Origin: Rugalucina vietnamica
Lineage: Eukaryota > Mollusca > Bivalvia > Lucinida > Lucinidae
DNA: 64,000 bases
Reading direction: 5' to 3'
NCBI GenBank assembly: GCA_964017185.1
Contig: OZ024879.1
Span: forward strand, 21,889,456 to 21,953,455
In this document: positions 23,030-33,483 of the stretch, in pieces
How positions within the stretch are numbered: position 1 is the stretch's first letter
How the letters are laid out: the number at the start of each line of letters is the position of its first letter
Program-made: the position numbers and the translations under genes
The notes under the pieces: model-generated
Databases searched by the model: none
Told to the model about the DNA's origin: nothing
The model's input: only the letters and a program-made list of their open reading frames with translations

Positions 23030-24308
23030 ATGGGTAGCAAATATAAAATAATACAATGAAACTGTCGAGGTGTAAAACCACGTTTTGAAGAACTACTACT
23101 TCTTTTGTCACTACTTAGACCTTCTGTTTTCTGTCTTCAAGAAACTTTCCTCAAACCTAATGACACGTTTACTTTGAAAGGCTTCAATGTTTACAATCAC
23201 ATTCACTTGGATTGTCTAAGAGCTTCTGGTGGAAGCTCTTTACTAGTCCATTCAACATTACCACAACGTCAAATTAAAACAGATCTACAAGCAGTAGCTG
23301 TTTCTGTTACACTCGAGAAAGAGATAACTTTCTGCTCAGTCTATATCCCTCCCTCTTATCTTTTAAGATCTGAACAACTGACTTCTTTACTTGAACAGCT
23401 TCCTTCACCCTCTATATGTTGGTAGGTGACTTCAATGGTCATAATGTGCTTTGGGGTTGTAATGACAATGATCCCAGAGGAGAATTAATCGAAGATTTCA
23501 TCACGAAAAACGACATTTGTTTGATGAATGATAAATCGAACACTTATCTAGATTCTGGTAAAGGCACTTTCTCATCTCTTGATCTTTCACTCTGCCACCC
23601 CTCTCTCTATCTTGACTATGACTGGTCTGTTTGTGAAGATCAACGCGGATCTGACCACTTTCGAATTTTAATTGAAAGCGTTCAGACTCATGATGAAGCC
23701 CATAACCCCAAATGGAAATTACATAAAGCAAATTGGGATTTATTTCATACCTTATGTAATGAGTCCCTTACTGATACTACTCCGACTGATTCTTCTGATC
23801 ATATAACTTACTTCACCTCTTCTTTAATAAATATATCAGAGAAATGTATCCCCAAAACCTCGACAAACCCAAAGAAAAGTAACCCATGGTACAATGACGA
23901 TTGTAAAGAAGCTATCAAACAACGGAAAGACACTTTGTCGAAGTTCTGCAAGTTCCCAACGCATGAAAATTTAAATACTTATAGGAATTCTAGAGCAAAA
24001 GCCCGTCGGACTATAAAGTCTGCAAAACGCAAATCATGGAGAACATACGTATCTAATTTGAATTATAAAACACCCACTAAAACAGTTTGGGACATGGTTA
24101 GGAAAATATCCGGTAAATCTAAATCTGCTACTTATCATCATCTTAATTACAACTTCAACAATGCGAACGAAACAGCTTCCACAAAACAAGATATAGCAGA
24201 TACTTTGGCATCACAATTTTGTTCAAATTCCTCAACTAGTCATTATTCTGAGGAATTTCAAAAATACAAGAAAGAACAGGAAAAGACTAAATTAAACTTT
24301 AAGTCCTC
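23030..24308 (+). pseudogene. LINE ORF2, first (upstream) partial copy
   Basis: This is the duplicated beginning of ORF2. Codon 10 is TGA (23057-23059), where the other copies have TGG in QWNCRG. A frameshift near 23410-23420 separates LPSPSICW from the re-opened MLVGDFNGHN frame. The frame then runs through the endonuclease core and pre-RT region. At 24309 it jumps into the ORF1 zinc-knuckle sequence of the second duplicate, making a chimeric frame (23416-24516) with SSN|CGGPHMSRSS at the junction. The reverse transcriptase is absent, so this copy is dead. Confidence 0.9.
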
Positions 24309-24685
24309 AAATTGTGGAGGACCTCACATGTCCAGATCCAGTGATTGTGAAGTCTGGAAAAAAGAAAAGGAGGTCATGAAAATCAAGGTTACTCAGAGAC
24401 TAACATATCCTGAGGCTAGAAAGGTGTACGACCAACAAACACCAGAATTTACTTTCTCCAAAATTGTATCATCAACTCCCCCAAAACCTGAAACTAAAAC
24501 AACATACAAATGCTAAACCACATTCTGCATCCAGTAGGGTGCAAAAGGGATCAGATGATCCCGTCCAACAGTATAACAAATTTGGAGCTCTGGCCAATGA
24601 CGATGCCATGGAGATGGACGAGGTTGCCTCGCGCCCTGGTTCCCGTGGCCATCGTCCTCGGTCACCAATCACAGCTCCAAAGTAG
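24309..24685 (+). pseudogene. Duplicated 3' part of LINE ORF1
   Basis: This is the second copy of ORF1 from the third zinc knuckle (CGGPHMSRSSDC) to RSPITAPK. It carries the same linker deletion and frameshift as 22591-22967. It has no start of its own and is the left part of the tandem duplication. Confidence 0.9.
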
Positions 24686-24747
24686 AAGTTTCCAGTCTAC
24701 ATTTAATCAAAAGGTCACGCTTTTAAATATCCTCTCTAAATTATTTC

Positions 24748-27700
24748 ATGGGTAGCAAATATAAAATAATACAATGGAACTGTCGAGGTGTAAAACCACG
24801 TTTTGAAGAACTACTACTTCTTTTGTCACTACTTAGACCTTCTGTTTTCTGTCTTCAAGAAACTTTCCTCAAACCTAATGACACGTTTACTTTGAAAGGC
24901 TTCAATGTTTACAATCACATTCACTTGGATTGTCTAAGAGCTTCTGGTGGAAGCTCTTTACTAGTCCATTCAACATTACCACAACGTCAAATTAAAACAG
25001 ATCTACAAGCAGTAGCTGTTTCTGTTACACTCGAGAAAGAGATAACTTTCTGCTCAGTCTATATCCCTCCCTCTTATCTTTTAAGATCTGAACAACTGAC
25101 TTCTTTACTTGAACAGCTTCACCCTATATGTTGGTAGGTGACTTCAATGGTCATAATGTGCTTTGGGGTTGTAATGACAATGATCCCAGAGGAGAATTAA
25201 TCGAAGATTTCATCACGAAAAACGACATTTGTTTGATGAATGATAAATCGAACACTTATCTAGATTCTGGTAAAGGCACTTTCTCATCTCTTGATCTTTC
25301 ACTCTGCCACCCCTCTCTCTATCTTGACTATGACTGGTCTGTTTGTGAAGATCAACGCGGATCTGACCACTTTCCAATTTTAATTGAAAGCGTTCAGACT
25401 CATGATGAAGCCCATAACCCCAAATGGAAATTACATAAAACAAATTGGGATTTATTTCATACCTTATGTAATGAGTCCCTTACTGATACTACTCTGACTG
25501 ATTCTTCTGATCATATAACTTACTTCACCTCTTCTTTAATAAATATATCAGAGAAATGTATCCCCAAAACCTCGACAAACCCAAAGAAAAGTAACCCATG
25601 GTACAATGACGATTGTAAAGAAGCTATCAAACAACGGAAAGACACTTTGTCGAAGTTCTGCAAGTTCCCAACGCATGAAAATTTAAATACTTATAGGAAT
25701 TCTAGAGCAAAAGCCCGTCGGACTATAAAGTCTGCAAAACGCAAATCATGGAGAACATACGTATCTAATTTGAATTATAAAACACCCACTAAAACAGTTT
25801 GGGACATGGTTAGGAAAATATCCGGTAAATCTAAATCTGCTACTTATCATCATCTTAATTACAACTTCAACAATGCGAACGAAACAGCTTCCACAAAACA
25901 AGATATAGCAGATACTTTGGCATCACAATTTTGTTCAAATTCCTCAACTAGTCATTATTCTGAGGAATTTCAAAAATACAAGAAAGAACAGGAAAAGACT
26001 AAATTAAACTTTAAGTCTTCAAATAATGAAGAATATAATTCTCCTTTTAATTTAGATGAACTAAAAGACGCCATCAGTAAAGCCCATGATACAGCAACAG
26101 GTCCTGACGAAGTTCACTATCAAATGTTAAAACATCTTCCACCAAAATCACTTCAGGCTCTCTTAGATATTTTTAACGATATGTGGGAAACTGGAAAGTT
26201 TCCCGAAAGTTGGGAACTAGCCACTATAATACCCATTCCTAAACCTGGGAAAGATCATGCAGAACCAAACAGCTATAGACCGATAGCACTAACAAGTTGT
26301 CTTTGCAAAACCTTAGAGAGAATGATAAATGTAAGACTTGTATGGTACTTAGAAAGTAATAACCTAATATCTCCTGTTCAGTCGGGCTTCCGTTCTGAAC
26401 GAAGTACCAACGACAATTTAGTTAGACTGGAAACCTTTATTCGTGATGCCTTTGTTGCAAAGGAGCATGTTGTTGCTGTGTTTTTCGACTTGGAAAAAGC
26501 TTATGATACCACCTGGAGACATGGTATTATGCGAGATCTACATGTTCTCGGAATACGTCGCAGATTAGCTACATTTATTGAAAATTTCCTTGCGGATCGT
26601 TGGATCCAGGTTCGTGTGGGATCGACTTTATCCGAAAAGTTTGATCAAGCACAGGGTGTCCCACAAGGGAGCGTCTTGTCTACAACACTGTTCAATATTA
26701 AAATAAACAGCATAATGGACTGTCTGGATCCTAAGACAGATGGATCCCTTTATGTAGATGATTTCTGTATGTGTTACAGGTCAAAAAGTATGAGAACTAT
26801 CGAAAGGCACTTACAGCAGTGCATTAACAGAACAGAAAACTGGGCCTCACATAATGGTTTCAAATTTTCCAAGTCTAAAACACAATGTGTACATTTCTGT
26901 AAACTACGGAAAGTACACAACGATCCCGAACTCTATTTATATGGATCTCTTATTCCAGTAGTTGAAGATTTTAAATTTCTTGGAGTTCTTTTTGATCGTA
27001 AACTTTCTTTCATACCACATATCAAGTACTTAAAAGCCAAATGCCTAAAAGCATTAAACTTACTGAAAGTATTATCACATACTGACTGGGGTGCTGATCG
27101 CACTGTCCTTCTACAGCTATACCGTTCCCTCATTCGTTCAAAATTAGATTATGGATCCATCGTGTATGGATCGGCAAGACCATCATATATCAGTTCTCTT
27201 GACACAGTTCACCACCAAGGCCTAAGATTAGCTCTAGGTGCTTTTCGAACATCACCTGTACAAAGCCTCTATGTTGAGGCTGAAGAGCCATCTCTATATT
27301 TACGACGAGAGAAACTTGCCCTGCAGTACGCCATTAGAATTGCGGCTAATCCATCAAATCCAGTTTATAAGGTGTCTTTTCCGCCATATATTTCTGAAGA
27401 GGTCGTACAGCTTTATGAAAGAAAACCAAATGTCATCCGGTCCTTTGGTTTACGAGTTGCACCACTTTTAGAATCAGCAAACATCCAAAAAGATAAAATA
27501 GAAGAACATTTTGTTTCCGAAATACCATCATGGTGCATTAGAAAACCAGAAATTAATTTAACTCTACATTCAGGGAAAAAATCCGAATCAAATCCACACC
27601 TTCTAAAAGAAAGTTTTCATCAACTACAATCTCAATTTATCGACTATCAATGTATTTATACTGATGGTTCAAAAGAAGAAAACAAAGTTGGTTGTGCTAC

Positions 27701-28448
27701 TTTTACAAACGGCAATTGCAAAACGTTACGCTTACCTGATGGTTCTTCAATTTTCACAGCGGAAGCTAAAGCTATAGACTTAGCTTTAGACTTCACAAAT
27801 GAGTGTAACTCAAAGGACAAATTCATTATATTTTCTGACTCTATGTCAGTTCTACAGGCCTTAAACCATACGTCATCAAAAAACCCTCAAATTCAAAAAC
27901 TATTAATAAAACACCATACCATCTCAGAAGTGAAAACAATTATTTATTGCTGGGTTCCCAGTCATATAGGTATATATGGAAATGAGAAAGTTGATAAGAA
28001 CGCTAAAGAATCGTTAAATCTAGAACAAACTGTTTTCAAAATTCCTTATGTCAATTTTAAACCTTTTATTAACGAGTACATCTCTGATAAATGGCAAACA
28101 ATCTGGAACGGAGCGAACTTTGATAAATTAAGGGAAGTTGAACCGATCGTTAAACGACCAAAAGTAATTCATAAACTTTCGAGACGAGAAGAAATCGTTC
28201 TTGCTCGTCTCCGAATCGGCCATACAAGAATAACACATTCCCACTTATTAAAGCGAGAAGATCAACCCAAATGCATTGGCTGTGATACACCATTTACAGT
28301 TAAACACTTTCTTTTGGAATGCACTGACTTTGCGGCGGAGCGAGTTTCCTGTTTTCAAGTTAATAAATTGAGAGAGTTGTTTAAAGATGTACCCGTTGGA
28401 AACATTTTATCATTTCTTAGACAAGTAAATCTGTTTTATAAATTATAA
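24748..28448 (+). pseudogene. LINE ORF2: endonuclease (frameshifted), RT, RNase H
   Basis: The ATG at 24748 starts the endonuclease (QWNCRG, QETF). A frameshift near 25122-25130 ends that frame at LHPICW. The rest is one open frame from MLVGDFNGHN at 25128, with 1106 codons. Counted from 25128, the reverse transcriptase catalytic YVDDF is at residues 542-546. RNase H begins at YTDGSK (844-849) with later acids in FTAEAKAI, IFSDSMS and NEKVDKNAK. A C-terminal CIGC...H...C motif lies at about 1049-1066. RT, RNase H and the zinc motif look intact. A copy without the small frameshift would be full-length. The RNase H domain supports membership in the I group of LINEs. Confidence 0.9.
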
Positions 28449-28616
28449 ATTTTTAACCATTAATGTTATTATTTCATATATCGTTTCTTTACAACGGCAT
28501 TTATATCTTACTAAGTGTTACATTTTAATATGAGTTCAATATATTTTTATCGTTTTACCTTGTTAGACGCTAATGACCCATCAGGGTTGATGCGTCGTTA
28601 AACAACAAACAAACAA

Positions 28617-28856
28617 AGGCATGGCAGCCGATTGACCGTGTCGAGCCTCCACGGCCTCCCGTTTACACCGAATCCGAGGCCAAAGAGGCGTGTTGAGACA
28701 GGTGAAGATCTCTGGCCTGTCCCTCAACCTCCAGGATCCTCTTCTCCGGCTTACGGGTATCCACCCACGGCAAACAGGTGGCACCTCTTTTGACCGGGTT
28801 TTACGGTTCCGCATGAGGGAGCGACCGGCCTATTCTAATCCGGGTCCGGTACGGGC
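28617..28856. repeat. 240-bp repeat, inverted copy
   Basis: This is the reverse complement of 21251-21490 with few mismatches. It starts right after the CAAA tail of the LINE and ends at the truncated P-loop gene. See the first copy. Confidence 0.85.
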
Positions 28857-29201
28857 CTTTTTCTGTGAAGGCCTTGTCTGCCTGCTCTAGCAAAGTCTTT
28901 ATATAAGTGGTCTTGCCAGAATTGCTCATGCCTGGAAACATAGCCGCAAAATAAAGCATTAGCAGAATGTTATATTTAAACTTTAAGGCATTATTTGGAG
29001 TGAAAATCTGTGTCCATGAAGCAATATTTCAACATATCAAATATGTGTTGAACAAGAAACAAATATTAATTTCCCCGCATATAAATACAAACACAAGAAA
29101 AAAAAACAGGACATACCTATAATTGACATCGTAAATGGAGTTATGAATTTGAGCATAGACTCCTGTAGAGTAGAGTTGAATTTTTCCACCTTCTTATCCA
29201 T
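28857..29201 (-). CDS. P-loop NTPase gene, 5' part, truncated
   Basis: The ATG at 29201 opens exon 1 (29201-29117, 28 codons plus one base), which ends before a GTATGT donor. Exon 2 begins after a TTTCCAG acceptor at 28931. The join creates a textbook Walker A motif, with I-I-G at the junction and MSNSGKTTYIKTLL after it. The intron is 185 bp. The P-loop sequence ends at 28857, where the 240-bp repeat begins, and the frame then closes about 17 codons later inside the repeat. Walker B and the rest of the fold are missing. Similar GxSxSGKT ATPases occur in large mobile elements and viruses as well as in host genes, so the origin is open. Confidence 0.6.
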
Positions 29202-29274
29202 AATGCCTGTAATGATTACGCTTTTGTGATGGGCAACTCAAAACCTTTTTCCCAATGCGTTTCACAGTAATACA

Positions 29275-29860
29275 ATGACTAGCTTCAGTACCAGAGACGA
29301 TGGTGTAGAAATTAAACAAGTGAAACACATTTTCCCAGGTCGATTTTTAGAAATCACCGAACGCATTCTCAATGACACCCATTCAGAAGTATGTCATTGT
29401 TTACCCGTTCGAACGATGACACCTGTTGAAAATTATTTTTTCCATATAGCACAAATTATGTCATTCCAACAATACCAGGAGCGCTGAAAACGCTCTCTTG
29501 CAGCGTCTTTTTATTAGAAGGCGATAATTACACTTAATTGGTTTTAATCATTTCCAGGACGAAATGTCACCATCTATGATATGGGACTCGTCGTGGGGAA
29601 ACCTTTTTTCGCGTATGCGAACACCAAATGCCACGATGTGCATCGGTACGGGCTGATCAGTTTCTTTCTTGCGTGCTTCTCAGGCGGTTTAATGCACCTA
29701 AATCCGAAAGTACAGACTCGGATTAGTATGTTGGTCTGTGTTCTTTTTTTCTGGCCGAAAACTTGACAGAACAAGGGTTTTTTTCTCGCGAGCTTGCCCG
29801 ATCAGAAACTACTCACTCAGATTTTCTTCATAAGCCCTTCACTTCTCAAAAACCATACTA
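29275..29860. other. No recognisable gene
   Basis: Open frames exist on both strands (29275-29487 and an antiparallel pair at 29574-29774), but none has a family resemblance or paired splice signals. Confidence 0.4.
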
Positions 29861-29862
29861 CT

Positions 29863-30600
29863 AATGCCTAAGTTCAAATTGCGAAAAAGTGTCAAAAATT
29901 AACCTGAGGATTATATCCAAAGCACATGCATATCTTCAAAGCATCATCAAGACATCTGTAAAGTTTCAAAAGAATCTGAATTAAAAACTGAAGGAGGAGT
30001 TGCGCACACAAGGCACCCACTGTCCATTCACTTTCAAAATACTGTCAAAATACCGAAAAACGACTAAGTTCAATTTGCAAAAAAAGTGTCCAAAATTAAT
30101 CTGAGGATTATATCCAAACCACATGCACATCTTCAAAGTATGATAAAGACATCTGTAAAGTTTCAAAATAATCGGGAAAAACTGTAGGAGGAGTTGCGCA
30201 CACAAGGTACCCTTTGTCTATTCACTTTCATTATCAAAATGCCCGAAAAATGACTAAGTTCAAATTGCAAAAAAATTGTCAAAAATTAATCTGAGGATTA
30301 TATCCAAACCACATGCACATCTTCAAAGCATGATGAAGACATCTGTAAAGTTTCAAAAGAATTAGAATAAAACTGTAGGAGGAGTTGCGCACACAAGGTA
30401 CCCACTGTCTATTCACTTTCATTATCAAAATGCCCGAAAAATGACTAAGTTCAAATTGCGAAAAAAAGTGTCAAAAATTAATCTGAGGATTATATCCAAA
30501 CCACACGCACATCTTCAAAGCATGATGAAGACATCTGTAAAGGTTCAAAAGAATAGGAATAAAACTGTAGGAGGAGTTGCGCACACAAGGTACATACTCC
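29863..30600. repeat. Tandem repeat, unit about 180 bp, four copies
   Basis: The unit runs from ACTAAGTTCAAATTGCGAAAA through ATCTGAGGATTATATCCAAACCACATGC and GGAGGAGTTGCGCACACAAGGTAC to ATTCACTTTCA. Copies are well conserved but differ by small indels in A-runs. The array is followed by GGGGGACGG...GGACGGTCGG and CTCCGCTTTTCTTCGAAAAGGCGGGGGAC, a short inverted repeat. Confidence 0.9.
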
Positions 30601-31172
30601 TATAGGGGGACGGAAGGGCGGACGGTCGGAAAGCCAAAAACTATGTCCCTCCGCTTTTCTTCGAAAAGGCGGGGGACAATTACCCAGGAGTCATCACTTG
30701 GACACGATTCTGATGTTTGGCGGGAAAAGAAAATAGATTTATGATACCACAGAGAGTACCTTAATGGGGATAAAAAATATAAAGTTTATTAGTATTCAAT
30801 GTTCATATGCAATTAATGAAGTGCATGTGAAGAGTTCATTTCTGTGGTACTATTTGCAGTAATTAAAACAGAACAAACATTTCCAAGAAATAATGTAGCC
30901 AAAGAAAAATGACAGGTTACCCTTTTTGTGCCCAACACCCCCACAAGACTAAAGAAAAGCATTCACTGATTGCCCATATGTATTTTTGCTTCTAAAATGT
31001 GATACCAAGATACATGTATAGTTTTGTGTGATATAGTATTAAAATGGCTGAAAGTAATAATAGTGTGTTTCTGAAAGATCTGTGCACATATTCTTTACTC
31101 TTTTTTGTAAACGGTTGCATCTACAAGCATGGATATATATTCTTGATTCTTCTACTGACCAGTCCTGTTATT

Positions 31173-31330
31173 AAATACAGAGGGATAGATAAAACCGTCA
31201 GGCTGACAAATGATCAAAAGGCAGTTCAAAAACATACAGGGCATGGAAACCTCGTCCCTTATTATGACAATGGAGAGGCATTTTACATCAAAAGTCAAAC
31301 AGCCAGACAATTGTGTGTGCAATATTCTGC
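31173..31330 (+). CDS. Possible coding exon, unidentified
   Basis: After an AATACAG acceptor an open stretch encodes about 50 residues with ordinary composition (GIDKTVRLTNDQKAVQKHTG, then LVPYYDNGEAFYIKSQTARQ). An ATG-initiated frame also covers it from 31044, but its flanks are low-complexity and hydrophobic. I do not recognise the protein. It may belong with the Cys-rich gene that follows. Confidence 0.3.
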
Positions 31331-31631
31331 CATACTTTTCTTATGTATATTGTATTCATTTGATAAGACATCGTATTTGAAATTCAGAAATGACTTTGCT
31401 ATGATTTTGGTTCATCTTACTTTTCTAAATTTTGCAAGTATTTGCTGGATAAAAACATTAGCAAATGAAATTCTACCATCTAAAGAGCATACTAATAGCA
31501 AATCATGTTAACGAAAATCATCAGAGGGTACCCCTGCTCCGGAGAAAATATACAACCTGGTGATAGTGAACAGAAAGACGATGATAACTCTACCCCTCCT
31601 GAAAAAAGAGGTCGGAAGCAGATGATACATA

Positions 31632-32741
31632 GTGGAGAAGTCTGTGGGCCGTGCTCTGTTTGGGAACAGCTTGGATGACCCTCACTATACAGATGCCCAT
31701 AGTATGAAAACTCCAAGACATGCTGGAAGTTTGTGCGAACAATTTTGTACCTTTCTGTCTGTTAAGAACCAAAGTTTTTCACTAAAAGAGGACAGTTGCC
31801 TTTGTAGCGCATGCTTTGTCGATGCAAAGAGGAACTTGATATCTGCCGACAAGGAGCCAAGATGGGTAGGAATACACATTCCCCCAGCAAAGGTGCAAAA
31901 TCACTGCCCAGTCTGTCATAATGACTTGGAGGGAGGAAACGAATTATGCCCCTGCAAGGACACATCCCGCTGATATCAGTCTTCTTCCTGGACGTGTGGA
32001 CTGAAAATTGATGTTTGGAGACAGTATTTTGAAATAACAAGAAACCGGTTTTACGCAACTTTAAAGCCATCGTCAGTTCTATGTATTAGACACTATTTAG
32101 AAATTTATCACCATTTCAAAAGTCGTCAATGTAACACAAAAATGACAGACACGCGGGGATTTGTTGGTTCACTGAAATCCACAATATCTCGTATTGTTTC
32201 TCAAGATCATGAAAATACACTGTCGGAAAGTGATTGGTTGTGCAGTAGTTGCAAGAAATCCATACAAAATAAGATGAAACCTAGAAAAATTCAAACCACA
32301 AACAATGACATAATACAGAAATTGATGGAACAAATATTACAAACAAACTTAGAAAAAGTGAAACAGACGGGATATATACATAGAAAAAACATGCTGGATG
32401 AGTTCAGAAGTGCTGTCACTGGTCTCCCATCTAAACCAGATGATGCAGAATTCAAATTTGACAATTTCATAACCTATAAGATTAAGAAGAGGTCTCATCT
32501 TGGTTATTTTTCTGGAAAGTCAAAACTAACAAACGTAATAATCTATGACAAGGAAAAGCTACTTTCAGACCTGTTTTCTCCCAATGGGAAGTCTTATCTT
32601 GGCACAATTAGCAGATTTGAAGCTACCATTGGAGATTATAAGAACAATAGCCATACACAAGACTTATTTCAGAAACGGAAATCAGGGTATGCTGCTTTTA
32701 TTTTCTTTGGCAAAATTGGTGTATTAAATGTTAAAACATAA
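31632..32741 (+). pseudogene. Cys-rich protein, frame-broken, family unknown
   Basis: Two open pieces look like one protein. Piece 1 (to 31973) has CLCSACF, CPVCHNDL and LCPCKD. Piece 2 is open from about 31995 (CGLKIDVWRQYFEITRNRFY) and contains WLCSSCKKSIQNK, then a Lys-rich stretch and SDLFSPNGKSYLGTISRFEA. They are in different frames, so at least one frameshift or a missed intron separates them. Paired Cys motifs spaced by 2-3 residues suggest zinc binding. The end of piece 2 abuts an inserted LINE ORF1 fragment on the other strand. It might be a transposon-encoded or a host regulatory protein. No function is assigned. Confidence 0.4.
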
Positions 32742-32950
32742 GTGCTTGTAAGTTGAATGGTACTGTTTCTGCGAACTTGTATCTTACGAATGTCTTGAAT
32801 TCCTTGACTTCTCAAATGTCCTAGAATTTCAACGTCAGTGCAAGGAACTAAGTCCTTGAAGCGAATGACACCCTTTGAACAATTGAGAGTGTTGTGCAAA
32901 GAAATGTTGACGTCAAGGCCAATGTGTTTAAAATTGGTGTGCTGTTGGCG
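32686..32950 (-). pseudogene. Diverged LINE ORF1 fragment
   Basis: The minus-strand frame (about 88 residues) matches the RRM-like region of the LINE ORF1s in this window. LNCSKGVIRFKDL parallels LNSSKGIIRDRNL, and the shared pattern continues through ILGHLRSQGIQDIRK, TSTYVLTFNTPILPKKIKAAY. It is much more diverged than the two LINE copies at 13-28 kb and so represents another family or an older insertion. The zinc knuckles are missing. Confidence 0.7.
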
Positions 32951-33155
32951 CCTTATGTATGTTTTCATATTTTAGTTAAGTTTGAGTAACTGAGTGGCCA
33001 TCTATTGGGAAAATAGATGCTCATTCGGCTTACGATGTTTTCATGGTAAAAGTACCTGATTGTTAATTTAAGTTTTTTTTTTCACCTCGGTTTTTAGAGT
33101 AAGAATCTTTTTCTGATTGCGCCTTTTCATGATCTTTGCCTTCTTGTACCATTTT
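32925..33155 (+). repeat. Penelope-like 3'-end repeat, opposite-strand copy
   Basis: GGCGCCTTATGTATG through TGAGTGGCCATCTATTGGGAAAATA to CTTTGCCTTCTTGTACC is the reverse complement of the 33484-33690 sequence. It lies beside the LINE ORF1 fragment. Confidence 0.75.
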
Positions 33156-33287
33156 GTGTCATATACTTTCCATATATCACATGTATGTATGAATGGACTA
33201 CTGCATGTCATTGATTTACTTCCTGTCTGTTAAATTCACTTTTCAGACCACATTAACAATAAGGACATTGATGTCTTCTGTTATTAT

Positions 33288-33480
33288 GTCCCCCCCCCTC
33301 CGAAGTGGTGGGGGACATATTGTTTTTGGTCTGGATCCCGTCGGCGTCGTAGATTTTTGTCTGCTCGATATCTCCTGAACCACTGGATTGATTTAGACCA
33401 AACTGGCACAGAAACTTCATTGGGACAGCCGAATGGAGTGATTAGATTTCGGTGACGTTGACCTTATTTTCAAGATCACA
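33288..33480. repeat. GTCCCCC-type sequence before the Penelope-like 3' end
   Basis: A poly(C)/poly(G) inverted pair (CCCCCCCCTCCGAAGTGGTGGGGGAC) is followed by a non-coding stretch. The same GGGGGACAT phrase style closes the tandem array at 30600-30680, which suggests one repeat family. Confidence 0.4.
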
Positions 33481-33483
33481 AAG

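Larger units (their letters stand above)
21486..28616 (+). mobile_element. I/Nimb-like LINE, plus-strand copy with internal tandem duplication
   Basis: The element has a 5' UTR (about 21486-21901) nearly identical to that of the facing copy, ORF1 from 21902, ORF2, a short 3' UTR and a tail ending in repeated CAAA after GTCGTTAAACAACAA. A segment of about 1.7 kb (22591-24308, from the third ORF1 zinc knuckle into ORF2) is repeated directly at 24309 to about 26020. Both duplicates share an ORF1 deletion and an endonuclease frameshift, so these arose before the duplication. The element is therefore full-length at both ends but defective. Confidence 0.9.
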
